NCBI GenBank assembly: GCA_016125405.1
Contig: WGLW01000004.1
Coordinates: 1 to 64,000, forward strand
Direction: 5' to 3'
Source of the DNA: Alphaproteobacteria bacterium
GTDB lineage: Bacteria; Pseudomonadota; Alphaproteobacteria; Caulobacterales; Hyphomonadaceae
Length of the DNA: 64,000 bases
Below the pieces are notes generated by a model. The model ran no database searches. It was not told the origin of the DNA and worked only from the letters and a program-made list of their open reading frames with translations. Shown here in pieces: positions 36,182 through 45,615 of this stretch (positions are counted from its first letter, which is position 1; every line of letters starts with the position of its first letter). The translations under genes and the position numbers were made by a program.

Positions 36182-36491
36182 GACGTTTGCAGATGCAAGG
36201 TGGGGGCCGGGAAGGGCCTCATTGGCGCAGGGTCCGGGCTGGTGCGTGGCCGCTGGGCAACTGCATTAACTTTCACGCACGGGTTGAAGCGTTTTTGGTT
36301 TGCCTCTGCTGTGGAGTATCACACCATTCGTCAAACGCGCGTGCACGTTGTGCAGGTTACGGTCGGGGACAGCCGGAACTGCGAGGGAGACGTTGGCTTC
36401 GGCATTGCTTGCAGGCACGTGATGTCTGTGGCCGGGCCCAAAGCACCCCTGGCCGCGAGAAGGCGCCGGTTCGGCGGATAAGGGGCTTCAA
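36182..36491. other. Divergent promoter region of the polysaccharide locus
   Basis: About 310 bases between the outward-facing glycosyltransferase gene and the metallophosphoesterase gene. I see no gene, no terminator and no clear sigma-70 box. Control of both polysaccharide blocks probably lies here. Confidence 0.5.
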
Positions 36492-37400
36492 TTGAAGTTC
36501 GGTCTGTCTCGCATAGGTGAAGCGGGGTTTGGTTTCACGAAGGGCCTCGGCTCGGCGCTTGGCGCGGTCGGCGGAGGCATGCTGCGCGTCCTCAGGCTGG
36601 TCGAAACACCGCTGAACTTAACCAAGGTTTCCCAGGTCCCTGTTACTGTTTCGCGCGTGCCGGCGGGCAGGCGGATTTATGCTGTCGGGGATATCCATGG
36701 CCGCGCCGACCTGCTGAAGGGGTTGATCGAGGAGCTGGCGGAGGACGCCAGCCACGGAGATTACGAGGGCCGTCCGATCCTCATCTTCCTGGGCGATTAC
36801 GTCGATCGCGGGTTCCAGTCGAAAGACGTGATTGACGTCCTGCTGGGCGAGTCCCTGTCGCGTTTCGAGACATATTTCCTCAAGGGCAACCACGAAGCCG
36901 CGATGATCCAGTTCCTGAGCGACCCATCGATCGGTCCTCGCTGGGCGGAATATGGCGGCGTCGAAACGCTCGTGTCCTACGGGATTCGCCCGCCGCGTGC
37001 GCGGATCAACATGGAAGAATGGACGCGCGTGTCGGAGGAGTTCCAGGCGGCCCTTCCGGCGGAGCACCGTCAATTTCTTGGTAACCTCGATCTTAGCGTG
37101 CGCATCGGGGATTATGTCTTTGTTCACGCCGGGGTTCGCCCGGGAATGCCGCTCGACCAGCAGACCGAACAGGACCTGCTCTGGATCCGCGACGACTTTC
37201 TCAACGACCGCCACTATCTCGGCGCCGTCATCGTTCACGGACATACGCCGGTGCAGCATCCCTATCGGGATGGCCGACGGATCGGGATCGATACCGGGGC
37301 CTATCTGAGCGGACGTCTGACCGCGGCCCGATTTGAGCATGAGAGCGTCGAGTTCATCATGACCGGGTCCAAAGTTGAACCTGAGACCCGGGTTCAGTGA
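36492..37400 (+). CDS. Metallophosphoesterase (Ser/Thr protein-phosphatase type)
   Basis: A protein of 302 residues from a TTG start preceded by AAGGGG; ATG 36579 is an alternative. From about 55 it has the metal-binding motifs of the PPP/calcineurin family: GDIHGRADLL, GDYVDRGFQS, KGNHEAA, VHAGVRPG and VHGHTP, so all metal ligands are present. It should hydrolyse a phosphoester with two metal ions. It is 17 bases from the Wza-like gene, in the place where many Wzy loci have a tyrosine phosphatase (Wzb). It may dephosphorylate the Wzc-like kinase; this is inference. Confidence 0.88.
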   Translation: MKFGLSRIGEAGFGFTKGLGSALGAVGGGMLRVLRLVETPLNLTKVSQVPVTVSRVPAGRRIYAVGDIHGRADLLKGLIEELAEDASHGDYEGRPILIFLGDYVDRGFQSKDVIDVLLGESLSRFETYFLKGNHEAAMIQFLSDPSIGPRWAEYGGVETLVSYGIRPPRARINMEEWTRVSEEFQAALPAEHRQFLGNLDLSVRIGDYVFVHAGVRPGMPLDQQTEQDLLWIRDDFLNDRHYLGAVIVHGHTPVQHPYRDGRRIGIDTGAYLSGRLTAARFEHESVEFIMTGSKVEPETRVQ

Positions 37401-37417
37401 CTGACAGGAGACTGAAA

Positions 37418-38023
37418 ATGAAGGCTTTGAAGTTCGCCATCATGGGACTCCTGGGCGTTGCCTTCGCTACAACTGCGGCGTGTGCGTCCGGGCCGGCCCC
37501 TGATCCAGCCCCGCCGGCCCAGGCCGCAGCTCCAGCTTCCGCCGCGGGCGCTTCCGATGTTCAGGAAGGTTACCGTCTCGGTGCGGGAGACAAGGTGAAG
37601 ATCACCGTGTTCAACGAGCCGACGCTGACCGGAGACGTGGTCGTTGACGGGCAGGGCAACATCTCCATGCCGCTGATCGGCGAAGTGGTCGTGAAAAACC
37701 TTACGGTCCGCGAGCTCGAGCGCCTGATCGCCGCGAAACTCAAGGATGGCTGGGTCCGCGATCCGCAGGTCAGCGCCGAAATGACGAGCTACCGCCCGTA
37801 TTACATTCTCGGCGAGATCACCAAGCCCGGCGAATACCCCTTCATTTCCGGTCTGACGGTCATGAAGGCCGTCGCGTCGGCGGGTGACTTCACCTATCGC
37901 GCGGACAAGAAGAAGGTCTTCATCAAGAGCATCGATAGCCCGAATGAGCGCGAAGTGCGGCTGACGCCCTCCACGCTGGTCAAACCGGGCGACACGATCC
38001 GCATTCGCGAGAGATTTTTCTAG
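37418..38023 (+). CDS. Polysaccharide export protein, short Wza-like (Poly_export plus SLBB)
   Basis: A protein of 201 residues, start supported by GGAG eight bases upstream. Residues 1-25 are a lipoprotein-like signal (TTAACAS). A Pro/Ala-rich linker follows. Poly_export (about 50-130) has YRLGAGDKVKITVFNEPTLT and GNISMPLIGEVVVKNLT. One SLBB-like segment (about 135-190) has YYILGEITKPGEYPFISGLT. Full Wza has two or three SLBB domains and a C-terminal outer-membrane helix, and both are missing here. An outer-membrane barrel gene lies 741 bases further on and could supply the pore. Confidence 0.9.
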   Translation: MKALKFAIMGLLGVAFATTAACASGPAPDPAPPAQAAAPASAAGASDVQEGYRLGAGDKVKITVFNEPTLTGDVVVDGQGNISMPLIGEVVVKNLTVRELERLIAAKLKDGWVRDPQVSAEMTSYRPYYILGEITKPGEYPFISGLTVMKAVASAGDFTYRADKKKVFIKSIDSPNEREVRLTPSTLVKPGDTIRIRERFF

Positions 38024-38144
38024 GCGAATGTCCCGGCGCCGACACGCGTCTGGCGCCGGGCAAATTGCACCCCCCGAAGGGGAATTGCATTGACGTGTGT
38101 ACGATTTCGGGCGTGTACGAATGGGGTTGGTTAAGGAATTCGGC

Positions 38145-38633
38145 ATGGTTCGCCCGATAGCAGCGGCCCTCGCTGTTGGCGTCGCGTTCATCTCGTTGAT
38201 GGCGACGGCGCAGGACGCGTCGCAGCAGCCGGCCGCGCCGAGAGATGAAGACCGCTTCGAAACGCTGGCCGGAACGCTGTCCGACGGGCTCAACTGCAAC
38301 GGGGCGTCGCTTCAGGATGCGTTGGGCGACAGGGCGAGGCGCTCAGGCGAAGCGCCGGCGGATATCGGCGTCGCGCTGGCCCTGATCTCGAGTGACGCAA
38401 ATATCTGTCCGCCCATACGCATGGCGGCGTCCGCCCTGAGCCAGGATATCGCCGCCAAACAGGCCGCTGCGCAGCAGACGGCAGCGCTGGCGTTGGCCGC
38501 CGCCCCGCCGCCCGCTGCATCCGACCCGCAGGCGGAGGCGTCGCTGGAGGCCGAGGTTCGCGCCGAAAGCGCCAAATTTGCCGACGACCCTCCCCCGCGC
38601 AATCTGACAAGGACTAGAATTGCAAGTCCGTGA
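38145..38633 (+). CDS. Secreted hypothetical protein, Ala-rich
   Basis: A protein of 162 residues. ATG 38145 follows AAGGA; the frame from GTG 38097 is less likely. The signal peptide ends ATAQD. The mature part has a small Cys pair (LNCNGASLQ and ANICPPIRMA) and a long Ala-rich, coiled C-terminus (AAKQAAAQQTAALALAAAPP). No family recognised. It is set between Wza-like and barrel genes, so it probably has a periplasmic role in export or is a small structural part. Confidence 0.62.
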   Translation: MVRPIAAALAVGVAFISLMATAQDASQQPAAPRDEDRFETLAGTLSDGLNCNGASLQDALGDRARRSGEAPADIGVALALISSDANICPPIRMAASALSQDIAAKQAAAQQTAALALAAAPPPAASDPQAEASLEAEVRAESAKFADDPPPRNLTRTRIASP

Positions 38634-38688
38634 CTAACCATTCTTCATGGTTGCTCTGCTATCAGGGCGTGCGGGCAGGCTCGTTTAC

Positions 38689-38694
38689 TATAAT
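38689..38694 (+). promoter_or_regulatory. -10-like TATAAT before the barrel gene
   Basis: A consensus TATAAT lies 70 bases upstream of the outer-membrane barrel start. No matching -35 box is seen at 16-18 bases, so the promoter is uncertain. Confidence 0.3.
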
Positions 38695-38763
38695 TCCGAC
38701 CAGAATATCCCCGGCCTCTTTCTTGCTACTTCGTGCAGACGGGCCGCTGTCAAAGGTGAAGAC

Positions 38764-40047
38764 ATGAAACTGGGCATCTCGATCATCGCACTGAACGTCG
38801 CACTCGTTGGCGTTGCGGCGCCTGCGGCGTTTGCCCAGAAATGGACAGGCAAGACGGACAATCCGTTCTATCGCAGCCGCTATGTCGGCGTGACGGAACG
38901 ACAGCAGCCGGCCTATGACCCGCTTCCGATGCACGTCGGGGCGTTCGACCTGCGGTCCAGCCTCGGCCTTGGCGCCGCCTATAACGACAACATCTTCGCG
39001 ACCGAGAACAACACGGTTTCGGATACCATTCTCAACATCACGCCGAGGGCCGACCTGACGAGCAACTGGTCGTCCAACGCGATCGGCGCCGGCTTCATGG
39101 TCAACCGGCAGGAATACCTGGACAACGATTCCGAAAGCGTCACCGACTACAACGCTTACCTCGACGGTCGCCTCGACGTGACGCGCGCACTGAGTCTCGG
39201 CGCACGCGTGGACGGAGGAAAATACTCCGAGAGCAGGTACGCTCCCTCAGGCACCTACAACCCGACCAAGCCGGTTCGCTTTGACCAGTTTGGCGAAACC
39301 GTCAATGCCCGCTACCGCTTCAGCCGCATCCAGCTTGACGGCGACGTCGGCCAGACCCGTTACAACTACGACAACCCGCCGACGATCCTGCCTGGCAACA
39401 TTCCCGGCATTCTGGATCAGGGCTATCGCGATCGCGTCGACACCAACTATCACGCGCGCGCGTCCTACGCGATTTCGCCGTCGATCGCGGTCTATCTGCA
39501 GGGCCGCTACACGGATCTCAACTACGGCAAGTCTCCGACGCGCGACTCCAACCGAACCTTCTACCAGCTCGGGACCAACTTCGAGCTGGCGGCGCCATTC
39601 CGCGGCGATATCGCCATCGGCTACGTCAAGGAAAACCAGGATCTCGCGGGCGCGCCGGACACCAGCGGCCTTTCCGTCGATGGCCGCCTGCAGTGGTTCG
39701 TTACGCAGATCACCAACATCACCTTCACCGGCGAACGCACCGTGTTCGATCCCGGGCTGCTCAACTCGAGCGTGGCGTTCAACAGCAACTTCGGCGTCCA
39801 TGTGGATCACGAACTGCGCCGCAACATCATCCTGTTTGGCGATGTCGGCTACGGCCAGCTGGATTTCCAGGACATTGACCGCAAGGACAAGGTCACGACG
39901 TTCGGCGTCGGTGCGGGTTATAAAGTCAACCGTCACGCGCGGCTCGATCTGGCCTATACGCTTCGCAACCAGGATTCGACCGGCGTGGATCGCGATCGCT
40001 CGTTCGATCAGAACATCGTCAGCCTGGCTCTGAAACTCTACCCGTAA
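38764..40047 (+). CDS. Outer-membrane beta-barrel protein of polysaccharide export
   Basis: A protein of 427 residues, ATG 38764 chosen because it opens a signal peptide ending AAFAQ and follows AAGGTG. The mature part is a run of amphipathic strands: FDLRSSLGLGAAYNDNIFAT, YNAYLDGRLDVT, SIAVYLQGRYTDLNY, and on. The last residues form a strand (IVSLALKLYP). It looks like an OMP_b-brl_2 or EpsO-like barrel found in alphaproteobacterial exopolysaccharide loci. It is 46 bases before the kinase gene. Together with the short Wza-like protein it could form the export pore. Confidence 0.82.
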   Translation: MKLGISIIALNVALVGVAAPAAFAQKWTGKTDNPFYRSRYVGVTERQQPAYDPLPMHVGAFDLRSSLGLGAAYNDNIFATENNTVSDTILNITPRADLTSNWSSNAIGAGFMVNRQEYLDNDSESVTDYNAYLDGRLDVTRALSLGARVDGGKYSESRYAPSGTYNPTKPVRFDQFGETVNARYRFSRIQLDGDVGQTRYNYDNPPTILPGNIPGILDQGYRDRVDTNYHARASYAISPSIAVYLQGRYTDLNYGKSPTRDSNRTFYQLGTNFELAAPFRGDIAIGYVKENQDLAGAPDTSGLSVDGRLQWFVTQITNITFTGERTVFDPGLLNSSVAFNSNFGVHVDHELRRNIILFGDVGYGQLDFQDIDRKDKVTTFGVGAGYKVNRHARLDLAYTLRNQDSTGVDRDRSFDQNIVSLALKLYP

Positions 40048-40093
40048 GACGTCGCAAGGCGACGCCTGCAGAAGACCGTCTGGAGTAAATGGG

Positions 40094-42361
40094 GTGAACA
40101 AGGTCTACTCTCTCGATGTGCCGCCGGCCTATCCGCGGGGCGCTTCGCAGGCCCACTCGTCTCTTGAAAACGAGAGCGTCGCAGCCGTGCATCGGGTTCT
40201 GCGCGCTGTTCGACGGCGCCTCAGCCTGCTTGTCGCGGTGTTTCTGTTGACCTTCGCGGCCGTGGCCGTGTTTACGTTCCAGCTGACGCCCCGTTACACC
40301 GCGACCGCGAGCGTGATTGTCGCCACGCCGAAACAGAAGGTCGTCGATATCAGCGCCGTTCTGCAGGGATTGCCTGCCGACACGGCGACGGTCGACACGG
40401 AAGCGGAAGTCCTGAAAAGCCGGTCGCTGATCGCCAAGGTCGTGAAACGCCTTGACCTGATTCACAATCCCGAATTCAACCCTGCCGTGGCCGAGCCGAG
40501 CCCGATGCAGAAGCGGATCAAGGCGATCAAGGGCTTCATCAAGAGTCTCGTGGGCATTCACAAGGCCGAAGCCAAGCCGGTTGCAAATGCAGCCGCCGAG
40601 AAGGCGACGCTTGATGGCGTGATCAATGCCGTGCTGGGACGGATCTCCATCAATCGCCGCGGGCCGACCTATGTCATCGAGATCAGCGCGACCAGCGAGA
40701 ACCCGCAGATGGCGGCCGACCTCGCCAACACGATCGCCGATGTCTACCTGAACAACCAGCTCGACACCAAATTCCAGGCCACTCGCCGCGCTCAGGAATG
40801 GCTCGACAGCCGCGTTTCCGAATTGCGCGAGGAAGTCAGCAACGCTGAAAGCAAGGTGGAAGCCCGCCGCGTCCAGCTTGGTGCGTTGGCGGCCGGTGGA
40901 ACGACGCTGCTGGAACAGGCGGTCCGCGACCTCAACGCCCAGCTCAGCGTCGCCCAGGGCGATTACTCGACCGAGCGCGCGAAACTCGACAACCTCAACA
41001 CGCAGTTGAAGGAAGGCAAGAGCATCGACGCCATTCCCGAGGCGCTGGCTTCGGCGAGCATTCTGGAATTGCGCAAGCAGGCCGCCGATATCGCCCGCAA
41101 GAAAGCCGATCTCCAGGCGAAGTATTTCGACACGCACCCCGACGTCGTTCGCATCAAGAGCGAGGAAGAGGACGTAAAGCGCCAGATCGCAGCCGAACTT
41201 CAACGACTGGTCTCCTCGCTTGAGCAGAACGTCACGATCGCGAAGGTGCGCGTGGATACGCTGCAGCGCAGGCTGGATAGCGCCAAGGCGGAGCTTGCCC
41301 AGAGCAACCGCGGCAGCGTCGAGCTCAACGACCTGGAGCGTGACGCCGAGGCGAGCCGGCAGCTCTACAAGGAATTCCTCGACCGGTTCAAACAGACCAA
41401 CGAACTGGAAGGCATTACCGACGCTGACGCCCTGATCAACTCGGAAGCCCCGGTGCCTGGCAGCCCCAGCTTCCCGAGAACCTCGCTGAACCTCGCACTC
41501 GGCGCGATGCTGGGTCTCGCGCTGGCCGCCTTCGTTGGCCTCATCACCGAATTGCTCGACAACTACCTTTCGTCTCCGGAAGAGGTCGAACGCGTCGCTG
41601 GCGCCCCCTATATCGGCCAGGTCCCTCTGTTGCCGGCGACCGGAAACTTCACGAAGGCCAAGATCAAGCCCGCCGAGTATCTACTCGAGAAGCCGCATTC
41701 GGGCTTCGCCGAGGCGTTCCGAAACCTGCGGGCGTCGATCATGTTCGCCGACATCGACAAGGCGGCGAAGACAGTCGCCGTGGTCTCCTCGATGCCGGAC
41801 GAGGGCAAGACGAGCATGACGTATTGCCTTGGTCGCATGGCGGCCATGTCCGGCACGAAGACGATCGTCATCGATGGCGACATCCGCCGTCGGCAGCTCA
41901 CCGAGATTTCCGGCGCTCCGGCCGAAGTGGGCCTCCTCGAATACCTGTTCGGGGAAACGCGGCTGGCGGACGCCATCACTGTCGACGAGAAAACCGGCCT
42001 GCACATCCTGCCGCTGACGGATCGCAAGCATACGCCGCGCGACGTCTTCGGCAGCCGCGCCTTCGATGCGCTGCTCAACATGCTGCAGCAGACCTATGAC
42101 CTGATCATCATTGATACCGGCCCGATCCTGCTGCTGGCGGAAACCCGTGTCGTGACGCGGAAGGTCGATCAGGTCGTGGTGTGCGCGCGCTGGCGCAAGA
42201 CCAACCGCGGCATTCTGCGGGAGACGATGAAGATCCTGCGCGATTTCAACGCCAACGTGGCTGGCGTGGTGCTGACGTTCGTCGATCAGCGCAAGCGCGC
42301 CCACTACGCCTATGCCGCGGCGAACTACAAAGCCTACGCCCAATACTACAAGAACGACTAG
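40094..42361 (+). CDS. Wzc-like polysaccharide co-polymerase and tyrosine autokinase
   Basis: A protein of 755 residues from GTG 40094 with GGAG upstream. The N-terminal Wzz-like domain is between two membrane segments (about 45-65 and 460-480), with long coiled coils (about 230-400) in the periplasm. The C-terminal cytoplasmic BY-kinase domain has Walker A SSMPDEGKTS at 565-574, Walker A' IDGDIRRRQL, and Walker B IIIDTGP. The last 20 residues contain six Tyr (AYAAANYKAYAQYY), the autophosphorylation cluster. It controls polymer length and export by phosphorylation cycles. Its stop shares CTAG with the convergent metC-like gene. Confidence 0.93.
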   Translation: MNKVYSLDVPPAYPRGASQAHSSLENESVAAVHRVLRAVRRRLSLLVAVFLLTFAAVAVFTFQLTPRYTATASVIVATPKQKVVDISAVLQGLPADTATVDTEAEVLKSRSLIAKVVKRLDLIHNPEFNPAVAEPSPMQKRIKAIKGFIKSLVGIHKAEAKPVANAAAEKATLDGVINAVLGRISINRRGPTYVIEISATSENPQMAADLANTIADVYLNNQLDTKFQATRRAQEWLDSRVSELREEVSNAESKVEARRVQLGALAAGGTTLLEQAVRDLNAQLSVAQGDYSTERAKLDNLNTQLKEGKSIDAIPEALASASILELRKQAADIARKKADLQAKYFDTHPDVVRIKSEEEDVKRQIAAELQRLVSSLEQNVTIAKVRVDTLQRRLDSAKAELAQSNRGSVELNDLERDAEASRQLYKEFLDRFKQTNELEGITDADALINSEAPVPGSPSFPRTSLNLALGAMLGLALAAFVGLITELLDNYLSSPEEVERVAGAPYIGQVPLLPATGNFTKAKIKPAEYLLEKPHSGFAEAFRNLRASIMFADIDKAAKTVAVVSSMPDEGKTSMTYCLGRMAAMSGTKTIVIDGDIRRRQLTEISGAPAEVGLLEYLFGETRLADAITVDEKTGLHILPLTDRKHTPRDVFGSRAFDALLNMLQQTYDLIIIDTGPILLLAETRVVTRKVDQVVVCARWRKTNRGILRETMKILRDFNANVAGVVLTFVDQRKRAHYAYAAANYKAYAQYYKND

Positions 42362-43551
42362 CGCGCGGCGCGGAGCGCGTCGAAACCGCGCTCCAGATCG
42401 GCCTTCAGGTCGTCGGGGCTCTCGAGGCCGATGCTGAGGCGCAGGAGAGGCCCCTCGAAGGCTGGCTGCGTCGCCGTCCGGCGGATCTGCGGATCGCAGT
42501 GGATGGCGAGGCTTTCGAAGCCGCCCCAGGAAAATCCGAGGCCGAACAGTTCGAGCGCATCAAGAAACGCGTTCACGGCCGATCGCGACGCCGGTTCGAG
42601 CACCACGCCGAACAGGCCGGTGGAGCCACTGAAATCGCGCTTCCAGAGGGCATGGCCCGGATCGTTCGGCAAGGCGGGATGCAGAACCCGGCGCACCTCG
42701 CTGCGTGATTGCAGCCAGGTCGCGATATCGAGGCCGGAGGCCTGGTGCTGGCTCATTCGCGTCGCCAGCGTGCGAAGACCGCGCAGCACGAGATAGGCGT
42801 CGTCCGGCGAGACATTGAGCCCGAGGTCGTCGACGGACGCCTCGATCCGCCGGATCAGCGCCTCGCTGCGCGTGAGAATGCCGCCGTTCAGCACGTCTGC
42901 TGCGCCGCTGACATATTTCGTCGCGGCCTGAACGGATATGTCGACCCCAAGGTCCAAAGGCCGGTGATAGACGCCGGCGCTCCAGGTGTTGTCCATGATA
43001 CTCACGGCGCCAACCTTCCGCGCAGCGCTGGAGATCGCCGGAGCGTCACAGACCTCGAAGGTCAGCGACCCGGGGCTTTCCATGAACACCAGTTTCGTGT
43101 TGGGGCGGAGCAGGGAGGTTATCCCTGCGCCTATCGCCGGATCGAAATACTCGACCTCGACGCCCCAGCGTTTGAGGCTGCGGTCGCAGAAGCGTCGGGT
43201 AGGGCCATAGCAATTGTCTGTCACGAGCACGTGCCCGCCCGCTTCGGCAAATGTGAAGATCGGCACGGTGCAGGCCAGCAATCCGGATGGAACGAGCGCG
43301 CAGTGCGCCGCATCCTCGATCTCGCAGAAGGCCTGCGCGAGCGCCTTGTGCGTCGCTGTGCCGTGCCGGCCATAGGTCCAGACGCCGGGCGCATAGAGCT
43401 GGTCGGCGGATTCCACGAGAACGGTTGAAGCGCGCTGGACCTGGGGGTTCACGGCGCCGCCCGTCAGTTCGCGATCCCGGCCAGCATGCGTCAGCCGGGT
43501 CGCGAGGCCCTTCGCCTGATCGCCTGGCGGGCTGGTCGGGCGTTTCGCCAT
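42358..43551 (-). CDS. metC: Cystathionine beta-lyase-like PLP enzyme
   Basis: A protein of 397 residues of the Cys/Met metabolism PLP family. The chosen start is ATG 43551, just after the sulfurtransferase gene. The PLP Lys lies in QAATKYVSGAADVLNGG. Family blocks include YGRHGTATHKALAQAFCEIE, DNCYGPTRRFCD, ESPGSLTFEVCD and LRLSIGLESPDDL. The tight Cys/Gly variants (SWGGFESL) fit cystathionine beta-lyase, which makes homocysteine, more than gamma-synthase. It is five bases from the sulfurtransferase gene (same strand) and shares its stop with the kinase gene. Confidence 0.9.
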   Translation of the reverse strand: MAKRPTSPPGDQAKGLATRLTHAGRDRELTGGAVNPQVQRASTVLVESADQLYAPGVWTYGRHGTATHKALAQAFCEIEDAAHCALVPSGLLACTVPIFTFAEAGGHVLVTDNCYGPTRRFCDRSLKRWGVEVEYFDPAIGAGITSLLRPNTKLVFMESPGSLTFEVCDAPAISSAARKVGAVSIMDNTWSAGVYHRPLDLGVDISVQAATKYVSGAADVLNGGILTRSEALIRRIEASVDDLGLNVSPDDAYLVLRGLRTLATRMSQHQASGLDIATWLQSRSEVRRVLHPALPNDPGHALWKRDFSGSTGLFGVVLEPASRSAVNAFLDALELFGLGFSWGGFESLAIHCDPQIRRTATQPAFEGPLLRLSIGLESPDDLKADLERGFDALRAAR

Positions 43552-43555
43552 GACC

Positions 43556-44419
43556 TCAGCCCGTCTCCACAGGTGCGCCCGAGGCTTCGGCGCCCCATTC
43601 GCACCATGAGGCGTCGTAGACGGATGCATCGTCGTGGCCGGCCAGAGCCTCGGCAAATGCGAGGATTGCTGCGGTGACGCCGGATCCGCAGGTGTTGACG
43701 ACCGGTTTGGCGAGATCGACACCGGCGCCGGCGAAAATGGCCTTCAGCTCCTCAGGCGCCTTGAACCGGCCGTCCGGCCGGATCAGCCGACCGTGGGGCA
43801 GGCTGATCGAGCCCGGCATGTGTCCCTTGCGCAATCCCGGCCGGGGTTCGTCGGCCTCGCCCCGGAAGCGCGCCTCCGGCCGGGCGTCGACGACCTGAAG
43901 GTCGCCGCTGGCGACAATCTCCCGCATGCGGGAGAAATCCCGCACCAGATCCTGGCGAATTCGCACGGTAAAGTGGCGGTCCGCCAGATAGGTCGTCGGC
44001 AAATCATCCACAGGACCGCCGGCGGTGCGCCAGGCGTTGAAGCCGCCGTCCAGCACCGCAACGTCATCGTGCCCCATGGCGCGGAACATCCACCAGGCCC
44101 GGCAAGACGCGGAATAGGCGTTCTGGTCGTAGCAGATGATGCGGTGACCATCGCCCAGCCCCAGTTGCCGGGCGCGAGACGCAAACTTCTCGGCAGGTGG
44201 CAGCATGTGGGGAAAGGGGCTCGTCGTGTCGGCGATCTCGTCGATATCGAAAAAGCGCGATCCAGGTATGTGGTGACTGCCGTACGCCTGACGACCGGTC
44301 TGGGGCGATCCGGGCATGAACCATGTGGCGTCCAGCACCCGCACATCCGGCGCGCCGAGGTGAGCTTTCAGCCATTCGGCCGTGACCAGAGGTGTTTCCG
44401 ACGTGAAACTCGCGACCAT
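43556..44419 (-). CDS. sseA: 3-mercaptopyruvate/thiosulfate sulfurtransferase
   Basis: A protein of 287 residues with two rhodanese domains. GGGAGG lies upstream of the ATG. The N-terminal domain has VRVLDATWFMPG and HHIPGSRFFDIDEIAD. The C-terminal active Cys is in NTCGSGVTAAILAFA, and CGSGVTA is the mercaptopyruvate-type loop. It transfers sulfur from 3-mercaptopyruvate to thiol acceptors. It is operonic with the metC-like gene, and cysK lies 1.8 kb away, so sulfur amino-acid metabolism is the likely context. Confidence 0.92.
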   Translation of the reverse strand: MVASFTSETPLVTAEWLKAHLGAPDVRVLDATWFMPGSPQTGRQAYGSHHIPGSRFFDIDEIADTTSPFPHMLPPAEKFASRARQLGLGDGHRIICYDQNAYSASCRAWWMFRAMGHDDVAVLDGGFNAWRTAGGPVDDLPTTYLADRHFTVRIRQDLVRDFSRMREIVASGDLQVVDARPEARFRGEADEPRPGLRKGHMPGSISLPHGRLIRPDGRFKAPEELKAIFAGAGVDLAKPVVNTCGSGVTAAILAFAEALAGHDDASVYDASWCEWGAEASGAPVETG

Positions 44420-44452
44420 TCCGGATGGGTCCTCCCTTGGTTCGAGCCGCAG

Positions 44453-44548
44453 CTAGCCGGAGCCCCACCCGGGAGGCAAGCCGACATTCAGCACCCGCTC
44501 GATATGCTCTGGTTTCAGCTCGCGCCGAGGCCGCTGCGAACCGGTCAT
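44453..44548 (-). CDS. Possible small protein upstream of sseA
   Basis: A 31-codon frame from ATG 44548 to TAG ending at 44453, 33 bases upstream of sseA and on the same strand. The peptide (LKPEHIERVLNVGLPPGWG) has the composition of a real protein. No ribosome binding site is visible. It may be a leader peptide or the end of a decayed gene. Confidence 0.25.
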   Translation of the reverse strand: MTGSQRPRRELKPEHIERVLNVGLPPGWGSG

Positions 44549-44928
44549 CCCGGCTTTCGGGCGCGCCGCCAGAGCGGCAACGCAACGGGCAAACCGTGTC
44601 CTGAAATATTACACCTCCTGTCGTGAGGAGCTTGGTGAACGAGTGCGCAGAAAAGTACTCGCGCTGAAGGAGAACGTTATTGTTTGCGACGTCGGATCGC
44701 GGTGTTGATAGTTACCAGACTGTAAACATGGCTCGGGCACGGTTGGAGCGTCAACAGACGCTTATTCCGGTGGGAAAAATGCAGCCTGCGCACAGCAGAA
44801 GACGACCGCGCCAAGTATGTGCGTCGCTCTGCCGAAAGGTCTGGGAGGAAGGAACCTGAACTGGATCAAGTGGTCCAGGTATTGCGTATGGTTGGGCGGC
44901 CGAAGAGGTCGGACTGGGGTAGTGTATT
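44549..44928. other. Leader region of the sugar transferase gene
   Basis: About 380 bases before the initiating sugar transferase. It contains the AT-rich segment 44600-44740 (for example GAAATATTACACC and GTTATTGTTTGCG), which probably holds the promoter. I cannot name a specific operator, and no gene is supported on the plus strand. Confidence 0.4.
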
Positions 44929-45615
44929 ATGAAGATTGGCAGCGGCGTCGAGGCCGGCCGGATCGCGTCAATTGGCGCGGCCACCGATTTTTCCTTCCGG
45001 GTCAGAGAGAGCTCGCTCAAGCGCGCCATGGACGTCGTGCTCGCGCTGACGGTCCTGATCTTTACTGCGCCGCTGATGGCTTTGCTGGCCCTGCTGGTAA
45101 AGCTGGGCGATCCGGGCGGCGCGATCTTCGTTCAGGTGCGCTGCGGCCGTAACGGCGAAACCTTCAATTGCTACAAGTTCCGCACGATGCGCGTGGATGC
45201 GGCGGAGCGTCTGAAGCATCTCCTGGAAACCGACCCGGCGGCTCGCGCTGAATGGGAAACCTATCAGAAGCTGCGCCACGATCCGCGCATCACATTCATC
45301 GGCCGGTTTCTGCGCAAGAGCAGCCTCGATGAACTTCCGCAACTGTTCAACATCCTGCGCGGCGACATGTCGGTTGTCGGCCCGCGCCCCATCACCTCGG
45401 GCGAAATCTTCCGCTACGGCTCCAATTTCCGGTACTATTCCGCCGTTCGTCCCGGCGTGCTGGGCCTTTGGCAGGTCAATGGCCGCAACTCGCTGACCTA
45501 CGACCAGCGCGTCGCCATGGACATTGAGTATGTTCGCGAGTGGACGATCTGGAGCGACGTGAAGATCCTCTTCAAGGCTGTTCCGGTCGTGCTCGGCGCT
45601 GGCGGCGCTTACTAA
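44929..45615 (+). CDS. Initiating sugar transferase (undecaprenyl-phosphate hexose-1-P transferase)
   Basis: A monotopic membrane protein of 228 residues of the bacterial sugar transferase family, shorter than WbaP/WcaJ forms. It has a single hydrophobic re-entrant segment ([20 protein letters not shown]), the conserved KRAMDVVLA start, [39 protein letters not shown] and SVVGPRPI, then [14 protein letters not shown]. It links the first sugar-phosphate to undecaprenyl phosphate and starts repeat-unit synthesis. It stands at the end of the locus, apart from other polysaccharide genes by the sulfur genes. Confidence 0.94.
   Translation: MKIGSGVEAGRIASIGAATDFSFRVRESSLKRAMDVVLALTVLIFTAPLMALLALLVKLGDPGGAIFVQVRCGRNGETFNCYKFRTMRVDAAERLKHLLETDPAARAEWETYQKLRHDPRITFIGRFLRKSSLDELPQLFNILRGDMSVVGPRPITSGEIFRYGSNFRYYSAVRPGVLGLWQVNGRNSLTYDQRVAMDIEYVREWTIWSDVKILFKAVPVVLGAGGAY

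Noticed and set aside
36182-36491. A leader RNA or riboswitch before the metallophosphoesterase gene
   Set aside because: No conserved riboswitch core or strong stem was found by eye.
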